The notes: a model not told the origin generated them from the letters alone. Counted from the stretch's first letter, positions 17,533-26,176 are shown. The stretch is DNA of 64,000 nt from CAWFMO01 sp963817065 (GCA_963817065.1 CAWFMO010000002.1:682001-746000); one strand, 5' to 3'. Translations and numbers: made by a program.

Positions 17533-18014
17533 GGCGCGAGCGCCGCGGCGAGCTCGGACCACCGCTCGACGTCCCAGTAGCGCCGCGCCGCACCCGAGGG
17601 CGAGGGGAGCACGAAGACCCGGGCGCCGCCCAGCCTCGTCGCCTGCCGCCCATACTCGACCGCATCGCCGAGCGCCGCCTGGGCGGAGTTCTTTCCCGTG
17701 AAGGCGACCCACCCGGGCGCGTTGCGCTCCAGCGCCGCGATCAGTCGCGGCACGTCGAAGCCGTCCTGGCCGACCTCCTCGTCCGATCCCGAGCGCGACT
17801 TGCAGAGGTCGGTGAGCCCGATCCCGTAGTCGGCCGCCGAGGGGTACTCCTCGGGGTCCAGGACGCGGGGCGTCAGCCCGATCTCGTGCAGCGTCTTCCA
17901 GAACGCGTTGCCAGGGCCCGCGTAGTAGGCGCGGCGCCGGGCTGAGACAGCGCCGAGCGCGGTGCCGCAGAAGACGACCCGCAGACCGGGGCGCAGGACG
18001 TCAGGGACGAGCAC
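17508..18014 (-). CDS. Mismatch-specific uracil-DNA glycosylase-like protein (MUG/TDG family)
   Basis: Protein of 168 residues, the size of E. coli Mug (168). It would remove uracil or thymine from G:U/G:T mismatches. AYYAGPGNAFWKTLHEIGLTPR matches the family's FAGPGNxFW block, and VLPSPSGAARRYWD matches the C-terminal VxPNPSG motif. Motif 1 is FCGTALGAVSA rather than the usual GINPG, so the Asn that positions water in Mug is not obvious. The start is GTG 18014, nine bases after the aminotransferase stop, so the two form an operon. Confidence 0.75.
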   Translation of the reverse strand: MLVPDVLRPGLRVVFCGTALGAVSARRRAYYAGPGNAFWKTLHEIGLTPRVLDPEEYPSAADYGIGLTDLCKSRSGSDEEVGQDGFDVPRLIAALERNAPGWVAFTGKNSAQAALGDAVEYGRQATRLGGARVFVLPSPSGAARRYWDVERWSELAAALAPQRLRQAK

Positions 18015-18023
18015 CCGGCGGAG

Positions 18024-19124
18024 CTAAGCGGGAGCCCCGGTCCGCACGCGCTCGAGCGCGCGGGCGATCCGGCCGACGCCCTCGCCGATCTGATCCGGGG
18101 TGACCGGGGCGAAGGAGAGCCGCAGCGACGAGGAGCCGCCCTCGAGCATGAAGTCGGGCCCGGCGATGAAGGTCGCGCCCTCGTCGGCCGAGGCCTTGAG
18201 CAGCTCGACCGAGTCGACGTCCTCGCCGAGGGTGAGCCAGAGGAAGTAGCCGCCGCCGGGGACGACGAAGTCGGCCTCGGGGATCTGCTCGCGGAGCGCG
18301 GCGACCAGCGCGTCGCGGCGCTCGCTGAGCGCGCCGCGGACGAACTCGACGTTCTTGTCCAGCCCGCCGGAGGTGCAGAGCTCCCAGACGATCGACTCGG
18401 CGAGCATGTTGGGCGAGATGTAGGTCTCGTTCGCGCGCTTGGCGAGCGCGGCGATCGGCTTCTCGGGGCCGGCTAGATAGCCGATCCGGACCCCGGGGCT
18501 GACCGTCTTCGAGAACGAGGAGGCATGGATCACGTGGCCCTCGGTGTCGAGCGAGAGCATCGTCTCGGGCGGCGGCGACTCGAAGTGGAGCAGTCGGTAC
18601 GGGTCGTCCTCGAAGATCGCGAAGCGGTGCTCGTTGGCGAGCTCGACGATCCGCCTGCGCTTGGCCTCCGAGAGCGTGCAACCGGCCGGGTTGTGGAAGT
18701 TCGGGATCACGTGCACGAGCTTCAGCGGCCCGTCCTCGGCAGCGGCCGCCAGCGCCTCCGTGTCGAGGCCGTCGGCCTCGAGCGGGATCGGGACGAGGTC
18801 GACGCCGAGCCGGCCGAGCAAAAGCAGCGTCCGGTCGTAGGAGGGCTGCTCGACCGCGACCCGGTCGCCGGGCTGGAGCAGCTGCTCGAAGAGCATCGCG
18901 CCGCCCTCGAGCGAGCCGTTGGTCGCCATCACCTGGGTCGGCTCGAGGCCGTGGAGCTCGGCGATCCACTCGCAGAGGCCGGGGTGCCCGGGGCCGAGTC
19001 CGTAGGCGAGGGCGCGCTTCCAGTCGCTCTCGAGAGCGCGCGCCGCGGCCTCCTTGACCGCCTCGGCGGGCAGGATGTCGGCGCTCGGGGCGCCGCGGGC
19101 GAAGCTGATCGTGTCGGGGGCCAT
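18024..19124 (-). CDS. PLP-dependent class I/II aminotransferase (2-aminoadipate/MocR-like)
   Basis: Fold type I aminotransferase of 366 residues, cytoplasmic. NFHNPAGCT gives the substrate/PLP Asn-Pro region, FEDDPYRLLHF the PLP-ring Asp and Tyr, and SSFSKTVSPGVRIGY the Schiff-base Lys. The start MAPDTISFARGAPSADILP is typical of 2-aminoadipate or valine-pyruvate transaminases without a GntR domain. The substrate is uncertain. The ATG at 19124 is chosen because TATACT ends seven bases upstream, giving a leaderless mRNA; no ribosome site is present. Confidence 0.9.
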   Translation of the reverse strand: MAPDTISFARGAPSADILPAEAVKEAAARALESDWKRALAYGLGPGHPGLCEWIAELHGLEPTQVMATNGSLEGGAMLFEQLLQPGDRVAVEQPSYDRTLLLLGRLGVDLVPIPLEADGLDTEALAAAAEDGPLKLVHVIPNFHNPAGCTLSEAKRRRIVELANEHRFAIFEDDPYRLLHFESPPPETMLSLDTEGHVIHASSFSKTVSPGVRIGYLAGPEKPIAALAKRANETYISPNMLAESIVWELCTSGGLDKNVEFVRGALSERRDALVAALREQIPEADFVVPGGGYFLWLTLGEDVDSVELLKASADEGATFIAGPDFMLEGGSSSLRLSFAPVTPDQIGEGVGRIARALERVRTGAPA

Positions 19125-19131
19125 CGGGGTC

Positions 19132-19137
19132 AGTATA
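19132..19137 (-). promoter_or_regulatory. -10 element of a leaderless promoter
   Basis: On the minus strand TATACT is followed by seven bases and the aminotransferase ATG at 19124. It is a good -10 match and leaves no room for a ribosome site. Confidence 0.6.
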
Positions 19138-19201
19138 GAAATGGGGGGAGTAGTAGATTCCTGGCCAAGCAGCCAACAAAGCTTTTGATCGGAGAGGACC
19201 C

Positions 19202-20071
19202 ATGGCAAGACGCTCACTTCAAGGCACGACGGTCGCGATCACCGGCGGCGCGCGCGGGATCGGCAAGGCGACGGCGAAGGCGCTGATCGACAAGGGCGCC
19301 CGGATCGCGATCGGCGACCTCGACACCGAGCTCGCCGAGAAGACCGCGGCGGAGCTGGGCGGCAACGCGATCGCGCTCGGGCTCGACGTCACGGAGCGCG
19401 AGTCGTTCGCGGCCTACCTCGACGAGGCCGAGCGCCAGCTCGGCGACATCGACGTGGTCATCAACAACGCCGGGATCATGCCGATCGGCCTGTTCACCGC
19501 GGAGGACGACGACTCGACCCGCCGCCAGGTCGACATCAACATCCACGGCGTGATCACGGGCTCGAAGCTCGCGCTCGAGCGCATGGGGCCCCGCAACCGC
19601 GGCCACATCGTCAACATCGCCTCCGGCGCCGGCAAGAACGGCTTCCCGGGGATCGCGACCTACTGCGCGACCAAGCACGCCGTGGTCGGGCTCAGCGAGG
19701 CGCTGCGCGGCGAGCTCGTCAACACCGAGATCGAGGTCTCCTGCGTGATGCCGGCGATCGTCAACACCGAGCTCACCGACGGCGTCAAGCCGGTCCGCGG
19801 CGTTAAGAGCGTCGAGCCCGAGGACGTCGCCAAGGAGATCGTCGACGCGCTCGAGAAGCCGCGCTTCGACGTCTTCGTGCCCCGCGAGGCGAAGGCGATC
19901 GGCTGGGTCGTCGGCCTGCTGCCCCGTCGCGCCCGCGAGGCGGTCGCCAAGGCGATGCGGCTCGACAAGCTGATGATCGACATCGACGAGACCGCGCGTG
20001 CCGGCTACGAGGACCGCGCCGCCCACAGCGAGCCGAGCGAAGAGCCGGAGGGCGTCGCTACGCGCGACTAG
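19202..20071 (+). CDS. Short-chain dehydrogenase/reductase
   Basis: SDR of 289 residues. The cofactor motif is TGGARGIG, INNAG is at about residue 90, the catalytic Ser is in VNIASGAGK, and YCATKHAVVG holds Tyr and Lys. An Asp in IGDLDTE after beta-2 favours NAD+. A C-terminal extension of about 40 residues (LLPRRAREAVAKAMRLDK) may be an amphipathic membrane helix, as in actinobacterial steroid/retinol-type SDRs. GGAGAGGA sits just before the ATG, so this gene is canonically led, unlike the divergent aminotransferase. Confidence 0.85.
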   Translation: MARRSLQGTTVAITGGARGIGKATAKALIDKGARIAIGDLDTELAEKTAAELGGNAIALGLDVTERESFAAYLDEAERQLGDIDVVINNAGIMPIGLFTAEDDDSTRRQVDINIHGVITGSKLALERMGPRNRGHIVNIASGAGKNGFPGIATYCATKHAVVGLSEALRGELVNTEIEVSCVMPAIVNTELTDGVKPVRGVKSVEPEDVAKEIVDALEKPRFDVFVPREAKAIGWVVGLLPRRAREAVAKAMRLDKLMIDIDETARAGYEDRAAHSEPSEEPEGVATRD

Positions 20072-20086
20072 TACCCTGGCGGCTTC

Positions 20087-20503
20087 GTGACCACCGCCGC
20101 CTCAGCACTGGTCAAGATCGCGGTCGAGGAGTACGCCGCCGGCGACTACGCCGGGGCGATCGCGCTCGCCGACCCGCTGCTGCGCTGGGACGACCGCGCG
20201 CTGAGCGCCGACGGTGAGCTGACCTGGGGCACCGACGACGTGCTCGAGGCGGTGCGGCGCTGGGCCGAGACCTGGGACGAGTACAGCGCTGAGATCCTCG
20301 AGCTCGAGCAGATCGGCGACCGCTACGTCGCCGCCTACCGCGAGCGCGGGATCGAGGCCGGCACCGAGGTCGAGCGCGACCAGCTCCGGGCCGCCGTGAT
20401 CACGGTAGAGAACGGCAGGATCGTCGGCTGGGCTCGCTACCTGAGCCCGGAGGAGGCGATGCGCGTCGCCCGCGCCGCGGGTGAGGTCGAGCGCTTCAGC
20501 TAG
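20087..20503 (+). CDS. SnoaL/NTF2-like domain protein
   Basis: Protein of 138 residues starting at GTG 20087, 15 bases after the SDR. The alpha+beta cone pattern of NTF2-like domains is visible: an N-terminal helix (ALVKIAVEEYAAGDYAGAIAL), GTDDVLEAVRRWAETWDEY, then strands in GDRYVAAYRE and AAVITVENGRIVGWARYL. This fold serves as a ligand pocket or small isomerase; no catalytic set is evident. Composition is as GC-rich as the SDR, so it may belong to the SDR transcript. It directly abuts the next SnoaL-like gene. Confidence 0.75.
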   Translation: MTTAASALVKIAVEEYAAGDYAGAIALADPLLRWDDRALSADGELTWGTDDVLEAVRRWAETWDEYSAEILELEQIGDRYVAAYRERGIEAGTEVERDQLRAAVITVENGRIVGWARYLSPEEAMRVARAAGEVERFS

Positions 20504-20905
20504 ATGTCGGAGGAGAACATGGAGCTGGTGCTCCGAGTGTTCGAGCGGGTCGTAGCGACCCTTGAGATTCCCCCGGAACTCGTCACGTCCGACTTCGCGT
20601 TCGATGTTTCGGAGGTCTCGCCGGAAGAGGGCGGCGTCGTCCATGGAGTCGAAGCCGCGCAAAAAGCGGTGGGGCCGTACTGGGACACCTTCGACCGTAT
20701 GCACACCGAAATCGAAGAAGTGATCCATTCGGATGGCGACCGCATGGTGGCCGTCGTTCGCGATACGGGCCGCATAAAGGGCAGCGACGCCGAAATCACG
20801 AATCGATATTTCCACGTCTTCACCTTCCGCGAGGGCAAGCTCGCCGGCCAGTCAGTCCACAGCGACGTCAGTCGCGCCCTCGAAGCCGCCGGGCTGTCTG
20901 AGTAG
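20504..20905 (+). CDS. SnoaL/NTF2-like domain protein
   Basis: Protein of 133 residues; the ATG at 20504 touches the previous stop without a gap. The pattern is typical of the expanded actinobacterial SnoaL-like family: MSEENMELVLRVFERV at the start, GVEAAQKAVGPYWDTF, DGDRMVAVVRDTGRI, ITNRYFHVFTFREGKLAG, ending ALEAAGLSE. Codon use is less GC-biased than the neighbours (many GAA, CAA, AAA, CAT, ATA codons), suggesting recent arrival or duplication. Function unknown. Confidence 0.75.
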   Translation: MSEENMELVLRVFERVVATLEIPPELVTSDFAFDVSEVSPEEGGVVHGVEAAQKAVGPYWDTFDRMHTEIEEVIHSDGDRMVAVVRDTGRIKGSDAEITNRYFHVFTFREGKLAGQSVHSDVSRALEAAGLSE

Positions 20906-20925
20906 CTGCGCGATACTGATCAGCG

Positions 20926-21495
20926 ATGTCTCAGAAGACCCCGAAGGTTGAGCATGGCGTGCGAAGCCCGGTCACGGTTCGAAGCGAAACCAGGCGGCGA
21001 ACCCTGGATGAACGGATCCTCGTTCACTCTTCGGGGCTTGCCCGCCTGCTCGCTTCCGCTGTGTCGCGTCTGCCTCCGCCCTCTCGACTCCGCCGGGTAC
21101 TCATTCCACGCTTCATTCGCCAGGCGTGTGAAGCCGCGAATCGGAGAGATTTTGAAGCTCTCTTCATCAGCTTGGACCCAGCGATCGAGTACCGCGCTTC
21201 CTCCGGCTTTGAAGCCCTCGGCCTTCTCGGAGTTCATCGCGGCCACGAGGCCTATCGCCGGGTTTGGGAGCAAGGGATCGAGTCGATGGATCTCAGGCTC
21301 GAACTCGAGGAAGTCACCGACTTCGGCGATCGGCTACTCGCGACAGGTCACTTGAGGGGACACGGCATCGCAAGCGGAGTACCAGTGGATCAAGAGATCT
21401 TTCAGGTCTTGACATTGCGGCATGGGCTGGTGATACGGCAGGAGGACTTCACCGATCGCGGCAGCGCCCTCGAAGCCGCAGGGCTGTCGGAGTAG
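20926..21495 (+). CDS. SnoaL/NTF2-like domain protein with basic N-terminal extension
   Basis: Protein of 189 residues, 20 bases after the previous gene. The first 65 residues are basic and of unknown purpose (RSETRRRTLDERILVHSS, SRLPPPSRLRRVLIPRF). The rest is an NTF2-like domain: EAANRRDFEALFISLDPAIE, GHEAYRRVWEQ, FGDRLLATGHLRGHG, EIFQVLTLRHGLVIRQEDF, ending ALEAAGLSE exactly like its neighbour. Codon use is also less GC-biased than in the surrounding genes. The two genes may be an acquired or duplicated pair. Function unknown. Confidence 0.7.
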   Translation: MSQKTPKVEHGVRSPVTVRSETRRRTLDERILVHSSGLARLLASAVSRLPPPSRLRRVLIPRFIRQACEAANRRDFEALFISLDPAIEYRASSGFEALGLLGVHRGHEAYRRVWEQGIESMDLRLELEEVTDFGDRLLATGHLRGHGIASGVPVDQEIFQVLTLRHGLVIRQEDFTDRGSALEAAGLSE

Positions 21496-21506
21496 GGCGA
21501 CGGGGG

Positions 21507-22388
21507 CTACGCCTTGGCGGCCGCGAGCGTCTCGACCGCGAGCCGGGCGGCCTCGGTCGGGCTCTTGCCGACCTTGACGCCCTTGGCCTCGAGCGCTTCC
21601 TTCTTCGCCTCGGCGGTGCCCGAGGAGCCGGAGATGATCGCGCCGGCGTGGCCCATCTGCTTGCCGGGCGGGGCGGTGAAGCCGGCGATGTAAGCGACGA
21701 CCGGCTTGGTGACATGCTCGGCGATGTACTCGGCGGCGCGCTCCTCGGCGTCGCCGCCGATCTCGCCGACCATGACGATCATCTCGGTCTCGTCGTCGTT
21801 CTCGTAGAGCTCGAGGACGTCGATGAAGTCGGAGCCTACGATCGGGTCGCCGCCGATCCCGACGATCGAGGAGTTGCCCTCGCCCGCCTGCTTGAGCTCG
21901 TTTCCGATCTGGTAGGTCAGGGTCCCGGACTTGGAGACGACGCCGATCCGCCCGGTGTCGAAGAACTGTGCCGGGATGATCCCGACGTTCGCCTTGCCGG
22001 GGCTGAGGACGCCGGGGCAGTTGGGGCCGATCAGCCGCACGCCCTTCTCCCTCGCCTTCCAATAGGTCGGCAGCATGTCGTGGACGGGGATGCCCTCGGT
22101 GATCGCGATCACCGTGTGGACGCCGGAGTCGATCGCCTCGTTGATCGCGGCGCCGGCGAAGCGGGCGGGGACGAAGATCATCGAGGTGTTGGCGCCCTGC
22201 TTCTCGACCGCCTCGGCGATCGTGTCGAAGATCGGAACCCCCTCGACCTCCTGGCCGCCCTTCTTCGGGGTCACGCCGGCGACGAGGTCGGTGCCGTAGT
22301 CGCGGTTCCGCATCCCGTGGAACGTCCCCTCGCGGCCGGTGAGGCCCGAGATCACGAGCTTCGTCTCCTTGTCGACGATGATCGACAT
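21507..22388 (-). CDS. sucD: Succinyl-CoA synthetase alpha subunit
   Basis: Protein of 293 residues, normal for the family. With SucC it interconverts succinyl-CoA and succinate with formation of ATP or GTP in the TCA cycle. The CoA-binding Rossmann half has SGLTGREGTFH, and IGPNCPGVLSP and SKSGTLTYQ are conserved. The phosphorylated His is in MGHAGAIISGSSGTA. The ATG shares one base with the sucC stop (TGATG), so translation is coupled. Confidence 0.97.
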   Translation of the reverse strand: MSIIVDKETKLVISGLTGREGTFHGMRNRDYGTDLVAGVTPKKGGQEVEGVPIFDTIAEAVEKQGANTSMIFVPARFAGAAINEAIDSGVHTVIAITEGIPVHDMLPTYWKAREKGVRLIGPNCPGVLSPGKANVGIIPAQFFDTGRIGVVSKSGTLTYQIGNELKQAGEGNSSIVGIGGDPIVGSDFIDVLELYENDDETEMIVMVGEIGGDAEERAAEYIAEHVTKPVVAYIAGFTAPPGKQMGHAGAIISGSSGTAEAKKEALEAKGVKVGKSPTEAARLAVETLAAAKA

Positions 22389-23548
22389 CAGTTCGCGAGC
22401 TCGACGATCTTCTCGGCGGCGCCGAGCATCGTCTTCTCCTGGTGGAGGTTCTCGAGCCCGGCGTCGGCGAGGATCTGGAGCCCCTCCTCGGAGTTCGTTC
22501 CGTCGAGCCGCACGACCAGCGGCAGCGTCAGGCCGATCTGCTTCGAGGCCTCGACGATCCCCTTGGCGACCTCGTCGCCGCGGGTGATCCCGCCGAAGAT
22601 GTTGAACAGGACTCCGGTGACCTTCTCGTCGGAGGTGATCACGGTCAGCGCGTCGATGATCGCCTCGGCCTTCGAGCCGCCGCCGGCGTCGAGGAAGTTC
22701 GCGGGGTCGCCTCCGGCTTGGGCGACGACGTCGAGCGTCGACATGCAGAGCCCGGCGCCGTTGCCGAGGATGCCGATGTTGCCGTCGAGCTTGACGTAGG
22801 TGAGGCCCTTCTCCTTGGCCATCTGCTCCTGGGGGTCCTCGGCCTGCGTCTCCTCGGCGAGCTCGGCGAGCTCCTCGTGGCGGAACATCGAGCTGGCGTC
22901 GATCGTCACCTTGGCGTCGAGCGCGACGACGTCGCGATCGCCGGTGACGATCAGCGGGTTGACCTCGATCAGCGTCGCGTCGGAGGCGATGAACGCTTCG
23001 TAGAGCCTGACCAGAAGCTCGGCGGCCTTGTCCTGGGCGTCGTCGGCGAGCTTCGCCTTCGCCGCGAGCGACCTGGCCTGCTCGAGCGTGAAGCCTGCGG
23101 CCGGATCGACGTGCTCGCGGACGAGCGCCTCTGGATCCTCGTCGGCGATCGCCTCGACGTCCATCCCGCCCATCCGGGAGAGCATCGCCATCACCTTCTT
23201 CGCCGATCGGTCGAGGATGAACGACGCGTAGTACTCCTCGGCGATGTCGGAGGCGCCCTCGATCCAGAGCTCGTGGACAGTGAACGGGCCCTCGCCGTGT
23301 GGGCCGGTGATGTCCATGCCGAGGATCGCCTCGGAGTGCTCGCGGGCCTCCGCCTGGTCCTTGGCGAGCTTGATCCCGCCGGCCTTGCCGCGGCCGCCGA
23401 TCAGGACCTGGGCCTTGATCGCGCACGGGTAGCCGATCTCGTTCGCCGCGGCGACGGCTTCGTCGACGGTCTTGGCCGGCTTACCCTCCGGCACGGGGAC
23501 GCCGTTTCGGGCGAAGAGCTGCTTTCCCTGATATTCGAGGAGATCCAA
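22388..23548 (-). CDS. sucC: Succinyl-CoA synthetase beta subunit
   Basis: Protein of 386 residues with an N-terminal ATP-grasp domain and a C-terminal CoA-ligase domain. Conserved features are LLEYQGKQLFARNGVPVPEG at the start, AQVLIGGRGKAGGIK, IEVNPLIVTGD and NIFGGITRGDEVAKG. It binds nucleotide and succinate and partners with SucD. The start is TTG at 23548, the only codon that fits the conserved N-terminus; a TAATAC box lies 13 bases upstream and no ribosome site is seen. It is divergent from the HAD hydrolase gene. Confidence 0.95.
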   Translation of the reverse strand: MDLLEYQGKQLFARNGVPVPEGKPAKTVDEAVAAANEIGYPCAIKAQVLIGGRGKAGGIKLAKDQAEAREHSEAILGMDITGPHGEGPFTVHELWIEGASDIAEEYYASFILDRSAKKVMAMLSRMGGMDVEAIADEDPEALVREHVDPAAGFTLEQARSLAAKAKLADDAQDKAAELLVRLYEAFIASDATLIEVNPLIVTGDRDVVALDAKVTIDASSMFRHEELAELAEETQAEDPQEQMAKEKGLTYVKLDGNIGILGNGAGLCMSTLDVVAQAGGDPANFLDAGGGSKAEAIIDALTVITSDEKVTGVLFNIFGGITRGDEVAKGIVEASKQIGLTLPLVVRLDGTNSEEGLQILADAGLENLHQEKTMLGAAEKIVELAN

Positions 23549-23637
23549 GAGCCGCGGCAGCGTATTACAAGCGGCGACCCGGGGCAATGCGTGACAAGTG
23601 TTACGAACGCGGCCAAATGAGACAATGCCGCCCTCGC

Positions 23638-24321
23638 ATGGCACTCCCGGGACTGAAAACAATCAAGTGGGTCACGACCGACTGCTACGGCTGCCTGATC
23701 GATTGGGAGAAGGGCATCTCCGAGGCGTTCCAGAAAGAGGCCGCCCGCGACGAGCTGACGATCAACACCAACGAGATCCTGCAGAGCTTCTTTGAGACCC
23801 AAGCGCAGATCATGGCCGGCTCCTACGAGCTCTACGCAGAGGTCCTGCGCCGCGCGACGGTCAAGGTCGCGGGCGAGCTCGGCTGGGAGATCGAGCCCTC
23901 AAGGGCCCAGTTCCTGCCCGACTCGGTCGCCCGCTGGCCCGCCTTCCGCGAGGCGAACGCGGCGATGGACCGGCTCAAGAGCCGCTACGACATCGGGATC
24001 GTCACCAACAACGACGACAAGCTGCTCGGGATCTCGCGCCAGCACCTGCGCACCGAGCTCGACCTCGTCGTCACCGCCCAGCAGGTCCGCTCCTACAAGC
24101 CCGACGAGACCCACTTCAAGGAGGCCGCGCGGCGGATCGGCGGCAAGAAGGGCTGGGTCCACATCGGCTCCAACTACGAGTGCGACATCGCCCCCTGCCT
24201 GAAGAAGAACGTGCCCGTGATCTGGGTCAACCGCCACGGCGAGAAGCTCGAGGGCCGCAAGGCCCCCGACGCGACGGTCAAGAACCTCCGCGACGCCGCG
24301 GCGAAGCTCGGCGCCAAGTAG
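23638..24321 (+). CDS. HAD-superfamily hydrolase, haloacid-dehalogenase type II-like
   Basis: Protein of 227 residues starting at ATG 23638. Motif I is TTDCYGCLIDWEKGI with the nucleophile Asp; family members usually have FDxYGTLxD. Motif II is GIVTNNDD, the Lys lies in SYKPDETHF, and the motif IV region is HIGSNYECDIAP. It resembles 2-haloacid dehalogenase type II and related phosphatases. The substrate is unknown. Its stop codon lies inside a perfect seven-base-pair hairpin followed by a T-rich run, a good terminator for this gene. Confidence 0.8.
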   Translation: MALPGLKTIKWVTTDCYGCLIDWEKGISEAFQKEAARDELTINTNEILQSFFETQAQIMAGSYELYAEVLRRATVKVAGELGWEIEPSRAQFLPDSVARWPAFREANAAMDRLKSRYDIGIVTNNDDKLLGISRQHLRTELDLVVTAQQVRSYKPDETHFKEAARRIGGKKGWVHIGSNYECDIAPCLKKNVPVIWVNRHGEKLEGRKAPDATVKNLRDAAAKLGAK

Positions 24322-24351
24322 CTCCGGCTACTTCTTCTTTTTCTTCTTCTT
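24316..24351 (+). terminator. Intrinsic terminator using the opposing poly-Lys codons as U-tract
   Basis: AAGTAGC-TCCG-GCTACTT is a perfect seven-base-pair stem with a four-base loop, followed on the plus strand by about 18 bases of nearly pure T/C (TTCTTTTTCTTCTTCTT). The hairpin holds the HAD stop codon. The T-rich run is the antisense of the lysine codons ending the opposite gene. Confidence 0.6.
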
Positions 24352-26103
24352 GACGCACTTGCCGCGCTTGAGCTTGCGGCCCTTCTTGCACTTCTTCTTC
24401 GCGGCCGGCGTCGTCGGCGTCGCGATCGGCGTAGTCGGTGTCAGCGGAGGACCGGGGGTCAGCGGAGGACCGGGGCGGCCGAGCGGGAACTCAAAGGCGC
24501 CCGAATCGCAGGCGCCGCCGGCCGGGAACGGGCGGGAGAAGCCGCGCTGGTCGGCGTTGAGCGGGGCGCCGATCGCGTCGAGGCACGACGCCGCCGGGAC
24601 GTGGTCGAGGGCCGGGGCGCCCGAGATCGCCTGGGTCCTGGTCGGCCCGCCGTTTGCGGCGAGCGCGCCGAGGCCGATCGCGGCTTGATTCTCGACGTCA
24701 CCGCCCGCGATGTTTGTGAAGTCGCAGGTGGCGCCCGCGTCGATGTTGAAGCCGAGCGACTCGTTCGGTTGGACAGAGGAGTCGCAGGCCGACGCGCCGT
24801 TGTCGACGATCAGCGCACGCGCGCCCAGGAAGCCGGCGCCATTGTCCTCATTCGAGATCGCGTTCCCGTTCGCGGCGACGTTGCCGCTGAATGTCGAGAA
24901 GGCGAGGATCGCCTGACCGCCGTTGTTGTGAAGCGCGCCGCCGTAGCCCCCGGTCGCCACGTTGTCGGCGAAGGTCGAGTTCGTCGCGTGCAACGTCCCG
25001 CTGCTCGAGTTGAAGATCGCGCCGCCGATGCTGTTTGCGGGATCGGTGCCGGTGATGTCGTTGCCGACGAAGGTCGAGCCGCTCACGGTCAGCTGAGGCC
25101 CCCCGTTGTAGATCGCCGCCCCGAAGCCTGTCGGCAGATTGGGTGTGACGTCGCTGGTAGTGACGCGGTTGTCGTCGAAAGTTGAGTTCTCAACTGTCGT
25201 CGTAACGCCGTTGAGGTACATCCCGCCACCCGTCAGCATTGATGCGTCGGCGTCGCTCGGCGTAGTGAGCTCATTCTTCTCGAAGGTGCTGCCGCTGACG
25301 TCGAGAGTGGCGGCGACGCCGTCGAAGACGACCCCGGCGCCGCGGTCCTCGGCCCGATTGTCGCTGACGAGCGTGCGCGTGATGTCGATGTCGGTGCCTC
25401 CGCCCGCCGTGATCGCGCCGCCGAACTCGGGCGGGCCGGTGATCGCCGACTTTCCGTTGCCGCTGATCACGGAATCGGTGATAGTCGCGTCGCCACCGAT
25501 GTCCATGCCGGCCCCGCTGTGGGGGCTGTTGTTGCCGTCGACGAGGACATGGTCGAGCGTGAGGTCGGTGCCGCTCGCAGTCAGAATGCCGCCCCCCTGG
25601 GCGGCCGGGCCCTGGGCCTTCCCCAATGTGATCTCGAGGTTGCGCAGCGTCAGCGGCCCCGAGACCAGGTGGAGGTCCCGGTCCAGCTCGATCTGGAGGA
25701 TCTGCGAGGCGGTGAGCCCGGTCATCCCAGCGCCCTCGATCGTCAGCCCGGGTGTGCCGACGGTCTGATTGATGTCGAGGTCCCCGCTGGCGTTGTCGTC
25801 AGGGTTCCCCGCCGGGGGGACCAGGAGCGCGTAGCCGTTGCCCGGAAGCAGGGTGATCTTGTCGTTGGCGCCGAACGGCAGGTTGGTGACGATGCACTCG
25901 GGGGTCGCGCTCGCGTCGTCGATGTTCGTCGCCGTGATCGCCTCACGCAGGGTGCAGCCCGGCCCGGGGCCGTCGCCGTTGACGTTGGTCGCGATCGTCG
26001 CGGCGCTCGCGCCGGGCGCGGCTGCGGTCAGTGCGAGGCCGGCGAAACCCAGGAGCCGGAGCGCGCGTTTGGTCCCGATTGAAAACCCCTTCTGTCCGTG
26101 CAT
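24328..26103 (-). CDS. Secreted right-handed beta-helix protein with poly-lysine tail
   Basis: Protein of 591 residues. The ATG at 26103 has GGGGAGG just upstream. A signal peptide (ALRLLGFAGLALTAAAPGASA) precedes a CSLREAI-type start, CTLREAITATN. Parallel beta-helix coils follow with many GGxxxxNGGT and STFxxN repeats, as in polymorphic outer membrane/pectate-lyase-like surface proteins. Then comes a choice-of-anchor Q-like end (NADQRGFSRPFPAGGACDSG). A Pro/Thr linker (PGPPLTPTTPIATPTTP) leads to KKKCKKGRKLKRGKCV and seven Lys. It is probably a surface or matrix protein. The tail matches those of the 3.6, 34.0 and 44.3 kb proteins. Confidence 0.85.
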   Translation of the reverse strand: MHGQKGFSIGTKRALRLLGFAGLALTAAAPGASAATIATNVNGDGPGPGCTLREAITATNIDDASATPECIVTNLPFGANDKITLLPGNGYALLVPPAGNPDDNASGDLDINQTVGTPGLTIEGAGMTGLTASQILQIELDRDLHLVSGPLTLRNLEITLGKAQGPAAQGGGILTASGTDLTLDHVLVDGNNSPHSGAGMDIGGDATITDSVISGNGKSAITGPPEFGGAITAGGGTDIDITRTLVSDNRAEDRGAGVVFDGVAATLDVSGSTFEKNELTTPSDADASMLTGGGMYLNGVTTTVENSTFDDNRVTTSDVTPNLPTGFGAAIYNGGPQLTVSGSTFVGNDITGTDPANSIGGAIFNSSSGTLHATNSTFADNVATGGYGGALHNNGGQAILAFSTFSGNVAANGNAISNEDNGAGFLGARALIVDNGASACDSSVQPNESLGFNIDAGATCDFTNIAGGDVENQAAIGLGALAANGGPTRTQAISGAPALDHVPAASCLDAIGAPLNADQRGFSRPFPAGGACDSGAFEFPLGRPGPPLTPGPPLTPTTPIATPTTPAAKKKCKKGRKLKRGKCVKKKKKKK

Positions 26104-26176
26104 CCCGCCTCCCCTTGGTTGGGTTCGGCGCGAGTCTATCGCTGCGCTACCCAATTTTGACCAAGGTGGAGGTCGC

